From positions 1 through 21,499 of the forward strand of contig URHD01000035.1 of assembly GCA_900547585.1 (NCBI GenBank): a stretch of 21,499 bases of DNA, read 5' to 3'. The notes under the pieces were generated by a model. It did no database searches, was not told the origin of the DNA, and saw only the letters and a program-made list of their open reading frames with translations. Positions 8,464 through 15,490 of this stretch are shown in pieces (within the stretch, counting starts at the first letter, position 1; the number at the start of each line of letters is the position of its first letter). The stretch comes from an uncultured bacterium (GTDB lineage: Bacteria; Cyanobacteriota; Vampirovibrionia; Gastranaerophilales; Gastranaerophilaceae). Both the position numbers and the translations under genes were made by a program.

Positions 8464-8493
8464 AAAAAAAGACCGCAAGAGGCGGTCTTTTTT
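8464..8493. terminator. Rho-independent terminator after the RHH gene
   Basis: GACCGC (8471-8476) pairs with GCGGTC (8482-8487) around the loop AAGAG, followed by a run of seven T (8487-8493) and preceded by seven A, so it could work in both directions. It separates the RHH gene from the downstream operon. Confidence 0.9.
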
Positions 8494-8503
8494 ATTGGGA
8501 CTG

Positions 8504-8532
8504 GTGACAAGCGGAAACTTTTGCGCTAATAT
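8504..8532 (+). promoter_or_regulatory. Candidate promoter of the Clp-N/tatD/tlyA operon
   Basis: GTGACA (8504-8509; five of six consensus bases) lies 17 nt upstream of TAATAT (8527-8532; four of six). It sits directly after the preceding terminator and would give a leader of about 24 nt before the TTG start at 8563. Confidence 0.5.
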
Positions 8533-8562
8533 AAGGAAAACTTTGTGTAAAGGGGCTTTATC

Positions 8563-9933
8563 TTGTTTGAAAAATTTACTGAAAAGGCTATTAATGTAAT
8601 TTCTACCGCCCAGAAAGAAGCGAAACTGCTTAACGAAAATAAAATTTGTCCTGCGTTTTTGCTTCTGGGGATTTTGCAGCTGAAATCGAACATTTGCTCA
8701 AGAATTCTTGCATATTCGGGCGTAGATGTTGAAAATTTGCGAGAACGCCTCCAGTCAACAAAATGCCTTCACAACGAAAACGCTACTTTCACAACCGAAT
8801 CAAGAATTGTGTTCAAAAAAGCCTTTGAAATCGCAAAAAAATATCAAAATACGTCGATTATCCCCGAACATCTGCTTCTGGCGCTGGTTTGGGAGGAAAA
8901 TTCCGAGGCTGTTGCGCTTTTGAAGAATTATGATGTGGATATTGACAAACTTAAACAAACTTTGATAAAACTTCTTGAAAAAAAGAAGAAAAGAGCACAT
9001 CCGGAAGAAATTGAAGCGCCCGAAGAGGAAAATTCAGATTACAAAGATGTTTTTTCACTGTTTAAAGACAAGGATTCTCAGGCGGTGCTTGAGCGGGCGG
9101 TTTCAAAGCTCACAGCGTCGCATTATGAGATTTTGGGAACGGAACAGATTGTCCAGTCGATTCTTGAGGATGAAAGTTCCGATGTCGTTTCGATTTTGAA
9201 GGATTCGGGCATTAATCTTGATTCTTATCTCGGAAAATTGAACGAGGTTTCGTCGCGTCAGGCGGAATTTGAAGAAAAACAGATTATTTTTACGCCGAAT
9301 GCTTTTAAGGCGATGATTCTTGCACTGGAAACAGCAAAAGAGCTCGGCAGTGCAACAGTTAAGCCCGAACATATTATTCTCGGCGTTTTGAAGGCAAAAA
9401 GCGGCATTGCATACAATATTTTTAAGGAACTCCATGTAAATGATGATAATCTTGCGCACCAGATTATTAAACCGATTGAAAAACAAATGCCGGAAACGCT
9501 TACTATTCTCAGGTTTGCAAAACAGGAGGCACGCAGCATGAACCGCCGCACGGTGGGTTCGGAATTCATTTTGCTCGGCATAATTGACGAAGCAGTTGGC
9601 GTTGGCGCAAGGGTTCTTGCCAAGCTCGGCATAAATATCAAAGACGCGAGGCTTGAAGTTGAGCGAGTCGTGGGTGCGGGCAACGATTATGCGGAAAATG
9701 ATGTTGTATTTTCGCCGCGTGCTAAGAAAATCCTCGAAATGGCGTGGGAAAAGGCAAAACACCATAACAACACAAAAATTGCCTCCGAAAATATCCTCTG
9801 GGCAATCACAAAATCTCCGGATTCCGTTGCGATGAAAGTGCTTTCGAACCTCGGCGCCGATGTTTTGGAAATCAAGCAGGGAATCATCAGCGAACTCGAA
9901 GAACTCAATCAGGAGCCGGTTTCGGAGGAATAA
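8563..9933 (+). CDS. Clp N-terminal repeat protein without ATPase domain
   Basis: The 456-residue protein consists almost wholly of six ClpA/ClpC-type N-domain repeats: about 1-66, 74-138, 166-230, 240-305, 311-372 and 380-447, i.e. three double Clp-N domains. A charged linker (139-165, KKKKRAHPEE then an acidic run) separates the first pair from the rest. The last pair (TLTILRFAKQEARSMNRRTVGSEFILLGII to GAGND, then VVFSPRAKKILEMAW) is closest to the canonical ClpC N-domain. No Walker motif, AAA+ domain or ClpP loop is present, and the ORF ends cleanly. By analogy with Clp-N-only proteins (e.g. plant ClpT), an adaptor, substrate-binding or ClpP-assembly role is possible; this is inference. 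Start: TTG at 8563 gives MFEKFTEKA, matching ClpC starts, with AGGGG upstream. tatD begins at the next base after its stop. Confidence 0.9.
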   Translation: MFEKFTEKAINVISTAQKEAKLLNENKICPAFLLLGILQLKSNICSRILAYSGVDVENLRERLQSTKCLHNENATFTTESRIVFKKAFEIAKKYQNTSIIPEHLLLALVWEENSEAVALLKNYDVDIDKLKQTLIKLLEKKKKRAHPEEIEAPEEENSDYKDVFSLFKDKDSQAVLERAVSKLTASHYEILGTEQIVQSILEDESSDVVSILKDSGINLDSYLGKLNEVSSRQAEFEEKQIIFTPNAFKAMILALETAKELGSATVKPEHIILGVLKAKSGIAYNIFKELHVNDDNLAHQIIKPIEKQMPETLTILRFAKQEARSMNRRTVGSEFILLGIIDEAVGVGARVLAKLGINIKDARLEVERVVGAGNDYAENDVVFSPRAKKILEMAWEKAKHHNNTKIASENILWAITKSPDSVAMKVLSNLGADVLEIKQGIISELEELNQEPVSEE

Positions 9934-10716
9934 ATGCTGATTGATACCCACGCGCATATTGATATGGAGGATTTTGAGGCGGATTTTTCGCAAATGCTCG
10001 CCCGCGCGGCTGAAAACGGGGTCGAAAAAATCATTATCCCTGCGGTTGAGCCCTCAACTTTTGAACGAGTCATAAAAACCGCAGAAAAATCACCTGATTT
10101 GTACGCTGCGACGGGCGTTCACCCGGAAGATGCCAGAAATTTCGACGAAAATGCACTTGCCTTGATGGCAGAAATGGTAAAACACCCCAAAGTCGTTGCC
10201 GTAGGCGAAATCGGGCTGGATTATTACTGGGATAAGTCGTACAATGATGTTCAAAAAGAGGTTTTTGAAGCGCAGATTGAGTTTGCCAAAAAGCACAGCA
10301 AACCGGTAATCGTCCATGACCGCGAGGCGCACGGCGATTCGCTGGAAATCTTGAAAAAGACGAAAGCTGCGCAGGTTGGTGTAATCATGCACTGTTTTTC
10401 GGGCAGCCCCGAATTTGCGCTCGAATGCGTGAAAGAGGGCTTTTATATTGCGCTCGGCGGGGTTGTTACTTTCAAAAATGCGAAGAAAATGAAAGAAGTT
10501 GCAAAAATTGTGCCGCTTGAAAAGCTTCTTGTGGAAACAGATTCGCCTTATTTGACGCCTGTTCCGTTCAGGGGCAAGAGAAACGAGCCCGCTTATGTAA
10601 AATATGCGGCAGAGGAGATTGCGAACCTTCGCGGGATGAGTTTTGAGGAGCTTGCACAGGCAACGACTGAAAATGCGATGCGGATTTTCAGGTTTGATGA
10701 GGCGAAAAATGGCTAA
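9934..10716 (+). CDS. tatD: TatD-family metal-dependent hydrolase (DNase)
   Basis: TIM-barrel metallo-hydrolase of the TatD/YcfH family, 260 residues, the usual length. Members show 3'-5' exonuclease or DNase activity and have also been linked to D-aminoacyl-tRNA hydrolysis. The metal ligands are visible: His6 and His8 (DTHAHID), Glu92 (GEIGLDYYW), His128 (VIVHDRE), His153 (MHCFSG) and Asp203 (ETDSPYL). The C-terminal PFRGKRNEP motif is typical. The start codon follows the stop codon of the Clp-N gene directly. Its SD (GGAGG at the 3' end of that gene) implies translational coupling. Its 3' end overlaps tlyA by 8 nt. Confidence 0.95.
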   Translation: MLIDTHAHIDMEDFEADFSQMLARAAENGVEKIIIPAVEPSTFERVIKTAEKSPDLYAATGVHPEDARNFDENALALMAEMVKHPKVVAVGEIGLDYYWDKSYNDVQKEVFEAQIEFAKKHSKPVIVHDREAHGDSLEILKKTKAAQVGVIMHCFSGSPEFALECVKEGFYIALGGVVTFKNAKKMKEVAKIVPLEKLLVETDSPYLTPVPFRGKRNEPAYVKYAAEEIANLRGMSFEELAQATTENAMRIFRFDEAKNG

Positions 10717-11533
10717 AAAAGAACGTTTGGACAAGATTTTAGTCGAAAAAGGTTTTTTTGAAACAAAAAACAGGGCGCAGGCGGCGATTATGGCTGGCGA
10801 TGTGAAAATCAACGGCGAAACAATCACAAAAGCCGGATGGGGGCTGGAATTAAAGGAAAATACAAAAATTGAGATAAAAACTTTGCCTTTTGTTTCGCGG
10901 GGCGGCTTGAAGCTGCAAAAAGCTGTGAAAGAGTTCGGAATTGATTTAAACGGGCGGATTTGCCTTGACGCAGGCGCTTCAACCGGCGGTTTTACCGATT
11001 GTATGCTTCAGTCCGGCGCAAAAAAGGTTTACGCGGTGGATGTGGGGTACGGGCAGATTGCCTGGAAGCTGCGTAATGACCCGCGTGTAAAGGTTGTTGA
11101 ACGCACGAATATAAAAAATTGCGCGCCTGACGCGATTTATGCTGAAAATGATGTGCTGCCTGATTTTTGTGCAATGGATTTGTCATTTATTTCGATTACA
11201 AAGGTGCTTGAGAACATAAAAAGGCTCATGAAGCCCGAAAATATTGAAATTATGGCGCTTATCAAACCGCAGTTTGAGGCTGGCAGGGAGTTTGTGGGTA
11301 AAAACGGCGTTGTGAGAGAATTAAGCACGCATATTGAGGTTATCCGCTCGGTTATTGATTTTGCGCGGGAAAATACCGGTTTATTTGTGCAAAAACTATC
11401 ATATTCGCCTATAAAAGGACCGGCCGGAAATATTGAGTATCTTGTTTTGCTCTCTGATGTGCCGTCCGAGTTTGATTCTGCTCAAATTGAGAGGATTGTT
11501 GAAGATTCTCATGAAAATGGTGCGTTTAGTTAA
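10709..11533 (+). CDS. tlyA: TlyA-type 2'-O-methyltransferase (16S/23S rRNA)
   Basis: The 274-residue protein has an N-terminal S4 RNA-binding domain (about 5-60: RLDKILVEKGFFETKNRAQ), the FVSRGGLKL linker typical of TlyA and an FtsJ/RrmJ-like SAM methyltransferase domain with the glycine motif LDAGASTGGFTD (86-97). TlyA enzymes add 2'-O-methyl groups to rRNA cytidines (C1920 in 23S and, in some, C1409 in 16S) and set capreomycin sensitivity. 'Hemolysin' labels for this family are historic. I chose ATG 10709 (MAKKERLDK) because the S4 domain begins there and GAGGCG lies just upstream. The in-frame ATG at 10643 would add 22 residues that overlap tatD and look like chance translation. Confidence 0.95.
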   Translation: MAKKERLDKILVEKGFFETKNRAQAAIMAGDVKINGETITKAGWGLELKENTKIEIKTLPFVSRGGLKLQKAVKEFGIDLNGRICLDAGASTGGFTDCMLQSGAKKVYAVDVGYGQIAWKLRNDPRVKVVERTNIKNCAPDAIYAENDVLPDFCAMDLSFISITKVLENIKRLMKPENIEIMALIKPQFEAGREFVGKNGVVRELSTHIEVIRSVIDFARENTGLFVQKLSYSPIKGPAGNIEYLVLLSDVPSEFDSAQIERIVEDSHENGAFS

Positions 11534-11551
11534 ATTTAGGAAAGGTAAAAA

Positions 11552-11962
11552 ATGATTAATGCTTTAATAATGCCGTTAAAAGGCTACAAAAAAGTCGCTT
11601 TGAGAGATGTTAAAGGGGCTTTGTCGAATAAAAATAATTTTGTATGGACGAAAACAACTCAAGATTCATTGTTGCGCGGCAGAGCTAACGAGAAAATTGA
11701 AAGAGTTTACCCAAATGGCTCACGCCTTGTTAAAAGAATCGTTGAAGAAGCAACAGGGCGCGATGTCGGGCAGTTTTTTGTTTCTAAAAACGGTAAGTTC
11801 TGGCGTTCTTTAAAAATGGGCGAAAATCATCTGGAATTTATTGTTGGACGTATAAAAAACGGGGCTGAGCAGGCTGAAAAGTTTTTTAAAAAGCTGGATG
11901 GCAGAATTTTAGAGATTCCGGCAGAAATCGGCAACGGCATAAAGTTAAATACGCTAAAATAA
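11552..11962 (+). CDS. Hypothetical protein, 136 residues
   Basis: Not recognised. It is a basic, soluble-looking protein (no signal peptide or membrane segment) with many Lys/Arg residues. It has a stretch of likely beta strands (TQDSLLRGRANEKIERVYPNGS, then VGQFFVSKNGKFWRSL) and a C-terminal helix followed by RILEIPAEIG. The SD AGGAAAGG lies 6 nt before the ATG, 18 nt after the tlyA stop, so it is probably the last gene of the Clp-N/tatD/tlyA operon. The strong terminator 15 nt after its stop supports it as a real, expressed gene. The function is unknown; an RNA- or nucleic-acid-binding role would suit its charge, but no motif supports it. Confidence 0.75.
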   Translation: MINALIMPLKGYKKVALRDVKGALSNKNNFVWTKTTQDSLLRGRANEKIERVYPNGSRLVKRIVEEATGRDVGQFFVSKNGKFWRSLKMGENHLEFIVGRIKNGAEQAEKFFKKLDGRILEIPAEIGNGIKLNTLK

Positions 11963-11977
11963 TTTTTGGATATAGCA

Positions 11978-12002
11978 AAAAGGCGGCAATTTGCCGCCTT
12001 TT
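11978..12002. terminator. Bidirectional terminator between the tlyA operon and gatB
   Basis: GGCGGC (11982-11987) pairs with GCCGCC (11993-11998), extended by AA/TT. It is flanked by A4-5 on the left and T4 on the right. It lies between convergent genes and can serve both. Confidence 0.9.
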
Positions 12003-12024
12003 GTAAGTTTTTTGCATATCAAAT

Positions 12025-13470
12025 TTACGCTTCAAGCATTTCTTTCAGGATTTTGTTAATAACCTGAGGATTGGCGCGGCCTTTGGTTTCTTTCATAACC
12101 TGACCGACGAAGAAGCCGAACAGCTGCTGTTTCCCGCCCCTGTAAGCCTCTACCTGCGCCGGATTTGCTTCAATTACCTTTGCGATTGCGTCTTTTATTG
12201 CGCCCTCGTCGGAAATTACGCTCAATCCCTGCTTTTCAACCATCTCTTTTGCGCTTCCGCCGTCTTTTAATAGAGATGGAATGAGTTTTTTCGCAATATT
12301 GTTGGAAATTGTGCCTTTTTCAATCAAATTAACAAGCTCAGCAAGGGATTCCGGCTGGAGTTTTGTTTCGTTAATTGTGATGTTGTTCTCTTTAAGATAA
12401 GCCGTAATGTCGCCTACGAGCAGGTTATTGGCAATTCTATAATCTGCGCCGAGTTTCAGAACTTTGTCGTAGAAAAGCGCTGTTTCCATCTGATCAACCA
12501 TTACATTCGCGTCATAAGCGCTCAAACCGAGCGATTCGTAGCGTTTTCTCTTTTGTTCGGGCAGCTCGGGCATTTTTGAGCGGACTTCTTCGACCCATTC
12601 GCGTGAAATTTCAACAGGCATTAAATCCGGCTCGGGGAAGTAGCGGTAATCATTCGCGTCTTCCTTGCTTCTCATTGATTTTGTAACTTTCTGGTTGTCA
12701 TCCCAGAGGCGGGTTTCCTGAACAACCTCGCCGCCTTCTTCAACGATTTCAATCTGGCGGTCGATTTCGTATTCGATTGCTCTTTGAAGCGCCGAGAAGC
12801 TGTTGATGTTCTTGATTTCGGCGCGGGTGCCGAATTCTTTGCTTCCTTTGGGCATAATCGAGATGTTTGCGTCGCATCTCATTGAGCCTTCTTCAAGGTT
12901 TCCGTCGCAAACGCCGATGTAGCGCACAATGTTGCGTAATTCTTCCATATAATTGCGAGCTTCTTCGCTGGAGCGCATATCCGGCTCTGAAACGATTTCA
13001 AGAAGCGGTGTTCCGGCTCTGTTGAGGTCAACGAGCGAATAAATTGAGCCTGCAATGCCGTCAGCGCCTGCGTGGACGAGTTTTCCTGCGTCTTCTTCAA
13101 GGTGGGCGCGGGTAATGCCGATTCTTTTGCCTTTGACATCAATATGTCCGTTTATGCAGATTGGCTCATCGTATTGTGAAATCTGATAACCTTTCGGCAA
13201 ATCCGGATAAAAATACTGTTTTCTGTCGAATTTGCAGCGTGCGGGGATTTCGCAGTTGAGCGCAAGCCCGAGAAGAATGCCCATATTAACGCATTCTTTG
13301 TTCAAAACCGGCAAAACGCCCGGCATTCCCAGTGTAATGGGGCTTGTGTGTGTATTCGGGTCAGCACCGAATTCTGTGCTGTCCGGCGCAAAAATTTTCG
13401 ACTTTGTTTTCAGCTGGGCATGAACCTCAAGCCCGATAACTACTTCATATTTATCTCTCAAATCTGTCAT
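12025..13470 (-). CDS. gatB: Aspartyl/glutamyl-tRNA(Asn/Gln) amidotransferase subunit B
   Basis: GatB of the GatCAB complex, which turns misacylated Asp-tRNA(Asn) or Glu-tRNA(Gln) into the amide form in the cytoplasm. The 481 residues match the family. The N-terminal GatB_N domain opens with YEVVIGLEVHAQL (9-20), whose Glu and His belong to the catalytic metal pocket. Other family motifs are FDRKQYFYPDLPKGYQISQ, LEEDAGKLVH, DLNRAGTPLLEIVSEPD and GNLEEGSMRCDANIS. The C-terminal YqeY-like tail (from about 330) ends RGGKQQLFGFFVGQVMKETKGRANP, the tRNA-binding part. GAGG lies 6-9 nt before the ATG. gatA and gatC are not in the window, so the complex is encoded at separate loci. Confidence 0.98.
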   Translation of the reverse strand: MTDLRDKYEVVIGLEVHAQLKTKSKIFAPDSTEFGADPNTHTSPITLGMPGVLPVLNKECVNMGILLGLALNCEIPARCKFDRKQYFYPDLPKGYQISQYDEPICINGHIDVKGKRIGITRAHLEEDAGKLVHAGADGIAGSIYSLVDLNRAGTPLLEIVSEPDMRSSEEARNYMEELRNIVRYIGVCDGNLEEGSMRCDANISIMPKGSKEFGTRAEIKNINSFSALQRAIEYEIDRQIEIVEEGGEVVQETRLWDDNQKVTKSMRSKEDANDYRYFPEPDLMPVEISREWVEEVRSKMPELPEQKRKRYESLGLSAYDANVMVDQMETALFYDKVLKLGADYRIANNLLVGDITAYLKENNITINETKLQPESLAELVNLIEKGTISNNIAKKLIPSLLKDGGSAKEMVEKQGLSVISDEGAIKDAIAKVIEANPAQVEAYRGGKQQLFGFFVGQVMKETKGRANPQVINKILKEMLEA

Positions 13471-13507
13471 AGCTTCCTCTTTTAGTTTTAGATTGCTGTA
13501 TTTAAAT

Positions 13508-13524
13508 CCTGAATCTGTTTCAGG
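13508..13524. repeat. Short palindrome CCTGAA-TCTGT-TTCAGG
   Basis: A 6-bp stem with a 5-nt loop lies in the gatB/13623 divergent region. In form it resembles the longer palindrome at 15420-15440 (nTGAA...TTCAn with a G/T-rich loop), so it may be a decayed or variant copy of the same short repeat. It also overlaps the candidate -35 of the 13623 gene. Confidence 0.5.
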
Positions 13525-13545
13525 GTCGTATTATTATTGTATAAT
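13517..13545 (+). promoter_or_regulatory. Candidate promoter of the 13623 gene
   Basis: A perfect TATAAT (13540-13545) stands 17 nt after GTTTCA (13517-13522), which matches only three of six -35 bases. It predicts a leader of about 70 nt. The AT-rich context lowers confidence. Confidence 0.4.
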
Positions 13546-13622
13546 AATTATTTCATTAAAATATTAACACAAAGACAGCAAAAAATTTTTTTATGCGTTT
13601 TAATTAATTACAAGGAGGCTCC

Positions 13623-14003
13623 ATGAGCATAAAAAATATTGATACTGATATATTTAAAAACGCATACAGGGAAGGTAAAAAGGCGTTTAAAAAGGCGATT
13701 GACGATTTTAACAAAAAAGCCGACCCTTTTATGGGGGAAGTTAAAGAAAGTGCGAAAAAAGTTTTCTACGGGTCAAAACTTGAAAAATTGTCAAAGGAAT
13801 TTGATTCAGCGAGGATTGCTTATGAGAAATCCTGTCTGGAATACAAGAATGTCTTTCAAAGCGGGAATTATTTTGCAGAACTTCCGGCAAAAAAAGAGAT
13901 GGACAAAAAACTGGAGGCTTTTAACAAAGCGTGGGAAAAATACAGGGCTTTTGAGGCGCAACAGCTCTACGCACAGCAGGCTTTTGATCGTCTAAACAGT
14001 TAA
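13623..14003 (+). CDS. Hypothetical coiled-coil protein, 126 residues
   Basis: Not recognised. The protein is almost entirely helical and Lys/Glu/Ala-rich. Residues ~50-75 (LEKLSKEFDSARIAYEKSC) and ~90-125 (KKEMDKKLEAFNKAWEKYR and on) have the spacing of a short antiparallel coiled coil. It has no signal peptide or membrane segment. The SD AAGGAGG is excellent, 5 nt before the ATG, and together with a TATAAT box upstream argues that the gene is expressed. Codon use resembles the neighbours. The gene is single, divergent from gatB, and its 3' end overlaps the YjbR-like remnant on the other strand by 12 nt. No function can be given. Confidence 0.78.
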   Translation: MSIKNIDTDIFKNAYREGKKAFKKAIDDFNKKADPFMGEVKESAKKVFYGSKLEKLSKEFDSARIAYEKSCLEYKNVFQSGNYFAELPAKKEMDKKLEAFNKAWEKYRAFEAQQLYAQQAFDRLNS

Positions 14004-14126
14004 TTCAAAACTTTCCCTGATTAATTCTTTGAGCAGCGACAGGGGCGCTTTTTTGACTTCGACCATTATCCAGTGGGTTTTGTTCATATGCTTTTCCCTG
14101 GATTCTTGCAAACACGGCATGCTCAT
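13992..14126 (-). pseudogene. C-terminal remnant of an MmcQ/YjbR-like gene
   Basis: A 44-codon minus-strand frame, too short for the usual ORF cut-off, reads MSMPCLQESREKHMNKTHW followed by IMVEVKKAPLSLLKELIRES and ends FELTV. The block H-M-N-K-x-H-W-x-x-V, then P-x-x-x-L-x-x-L-I-x-x-S-(F/Y), is the C-terminal signature of MmcQ/YjbR proteins (in E. coli YjbR: HLNKAHWSTV...). That family is normally ~115-120 residues. Here the frame is closed by TAA at 14159-14157, so the N-terminal two thirds is missing, and the usual tail after the last helix is also short. No SD precedes the ATG codons. I read it as a decayed gene; a residual short protein cannot be excluded. Confidence 0.6.
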
Positions 14127-14134
14127 GTAAATGC

Positions 14135-14163
14135 TTGATTCCCGTTCGTGTTTGAATTATAAA
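14135..14163 (+). promoter_or_regulatory. Promoter of the GAPDH gene
   Basis: TTGATT (14135-14140) and TATAAA (14158-14163) are 17 nt apart; they match four and five of six consensus bases. The start would be near 14170, with a leader of ~37 nt containing GAGGAG. A single strong gene downstream supports the call. The -35 lies inside the reading frame that leads into the YjbR remnant. Confidence 0.65.
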
Positions 14164-14206
14164 AAGGGAGTAGTAAAAACTTTTAGTAAAGAAGAGGAGC
14201 TAAAAA

Positions 14207-15214
14207 ATGGCTAAGAAAGTTGCAATTAACGGCTTCGGAAGAATCGGCCGTAACACATTAAGAGCAGCAGTTAAAGAAGGTATCTTCGACAAAATCGACT
14301 ATGTTGCTATCAACGACCCCGGTTTGAAACCTGCTGATGCTGCATTTTTGTTCAAACATGACTCAGTTATGGGACCTTTTGACGGTACTGTAGAAGCTTA
14401 TGATGAAGGCATCATTGTAAATGGCAAAAAAATCAAATTTTTCGCAGAAAAAGACCCTGCAAATCTTCCCTGGAAAGATTTGGGAGTAGAAGTTGTTGTT
14501 GAATCAACTGGTTTCTTCACAGATGCTGAAAAAGCTAAAGCTCACATCGCAGCAGGCGCTAAAAAAGTTATCATCTCTGCTCCTGCTTCTAATGAAGACA
14601 AAACTATCGTTCTCGGCGTAAACGAACACGAATACGATCCTGCAAAACACAACGTAATTTCTATGGCATCTTGCACAACAAACTGCCTCGCACCTGTTGC
14701 AAAAGTTATCAAAGAAAAATTCGGCATTGTTAAAGGCTTGATGACTACTGTTCACTCTTACACAGGTGACCAGAGAATCCTCGACGCAGGTCACAAAGAC
14801 CCCAGACGTGCTAGAGCAGGCGCTTTGAACATCGTTCCTACAAAAACCGGTGCTGCTAAAGCAGTTGCACTTGTTCTTCCTGAACTCAAAGGAAAATTGG
14901 ACGGTTTCGCTATGCGTGTTCCTACTCCGGACGTTTCTCTGGTTGACGTTGTATTCGAAACAGAAAAACCTGTTACAGTTGAATCTGTTAATGCAGCTCT
15001 TAAAGAAGGCGCTGACGGACACGTTCTTTGCTACAGCGAAGAACCGCTCGTTTCTACTGACTACATTGGTTCTTCACAGTCATCTACTGTTGACGCACTT
15101 TTAACAAGAGTTATGGGCGACAACATGGTTAAAATCATTTCTTGGTACGATAACGAAATGGGTTATTCAACAAGATTGGCTGAAACTACATTGATGGTTG
15201 CTGAAAAACTGTAA
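14207..15214 (+). CDS. gap: Glyceraldehyde-3-phosphate dehydrogenase (phosphorylating)
   Basis: Glycolytic enzyme that converts glyceraldehyde 3-phosphate, phosphate and NAD+ to 1,3-bisphosphoglycerate; cytoplasmic tetramer. The 335 residues match type I GAPDH. NAD motif INGFGRIGR (7-15); Asp37 in VAIND suits NAD rather than NADP. Catalytic Cys156 in SMASCTTNCLAP and His183 in TTVHSYTGDQ. Substrate/phosphate-site motifs are RRARAGALNIVPTKTGAAKA and the C-terminal SWYDNEMGYSTR. Codon use is strongly biased (GCT/GCA, AAA, GAA) and the SD GAGGAG is good, both signs of high expression. It stands alone with its own promoter and terminator and is not linked here to pgk or tpi. Confidence 0.98.
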   Translation: MAKKVAINGFGRIGRNTLRAAVKEGIFDKIDYVAINDPGLKPADAAFLFKHDSVMGPFDGTVEAYDEGIIVNGKKIKFFAEKDPANLPWKDLGVEVVVESTGFFTDAEKAKAHIAAGAKKVIISAPASNEDKTIVLGVNEHEYDPAKHNVISMASCTTNCLAPVAKVIKEKFGIVKGLMTTVHSYTGDQRILDAGHKDPRRARAGALNIVPTKTGAAKAVALVLPELKGKLDGFAMRVPTPDVSLVDVVFETEKPVTVESVNAALKEGADGHVLCYSEEPLVSTDYIGSSQSSTVDALLTRVMGDNMVKIISWYDNEMGYSTRLAETTLMVAEKL

Positions 15215-15233
15215 TAATCAGCTAACAAATCTG

Positions 15234-15271
15234 AAAAAACAGGCGTTTTCTTTGCGAAGCGCCTGTTTTTT
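15234..15271 (+). terminator. Rho-independent terminator of gap
   Basis: AAAAAACAGGCG (15234-15245) pairs with CGCCTGTTTTTT (15260-15271). The intervening 14 nt can form a small inner CTT/AAG stem around TGCG. The T6 run and its place 20 nt after the gap stop support it. Confidence 0.93.
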
Positions 15272-15295
15272 GTTGTTCTGGTGTTCAAAATGGAT

Positions 15296-15389
15296 GTATT
15301 TGCGTAAAAGTTGGATTTAATTCATTTTTTACGCCTCGATTCGCTTCGCTGGAATAGGTCGTAAAAAATAAATTAAATCCAACTTTTAC
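15296..15389. repeat. Long hairpin repeat, copy B
   Basis: The arms at 15304-15333 and 15360-15389 (30 nt each) pair with one C-A mismatch, at the same place as in copy A. The loop (15334-15359) differs from copy A by one base (GCTTCGCT for GCTCCGCT). Relative to copy A, the arms differ at four positions, and each change is matched on the opposite arm: AGA/TCT becomes GTT/AAC, and ATG/CAT becomes ACG/CGT. The 5' leader GTATTT is shared, with one base change, with the other copies. Confidence 0.93.
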
Positions 15390-15419
15390 TTTGCGAACTA
15401 TTCGCACCACCTTTCTGTC

Positions 15420-15440
15420 ATGCTGAACTTGTTTCAGCAT
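15420..15440. repeat. Short palindrome ATGCTGAA-CTTGT-TTCAGCAT
   Basis: An 8-bp perfect stem with a 5-nt loop in the context TGTCATGCTGAACTTGTTTC. I recognise this as the short palindrome seen in many unrelated bacterial genomes, whose chance translation gives peptides such as LKQVQHD in spurious ORFs. It is probably a mobile or dispersed repeat; its function is not established to my knowledge. Confidence 0.75.
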
Positions 15441-15490
15441 CTTACCAACTTGAAAAATAGATAAAAGCACGTCGATAACAAAAAACTGAC

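Noticed and set aside
9103..9993. 296-codon minus-strand ORF opposite the Clp-N gene
   Set aside because: It lies wholly in the shadow of a well-supported gene, is rich in Cys/Phe/Arg/Asn as antisense frames of AT-rich genes are, has no SD and no family motif.
10643..10708. N-terminal extension of TlyA from ATG 10643
   Set aside because: It overlaps the end of tatD in another frame; the S4 domain starts at 10709 with a proper SD.
10090..10827. 245-codon minus-strand ORF opposite tatD/tlyA
   Set aside because: Antisense shadow of two confident genes, with an Arg/Phe/Cys-rich composition and no recognisable domain.
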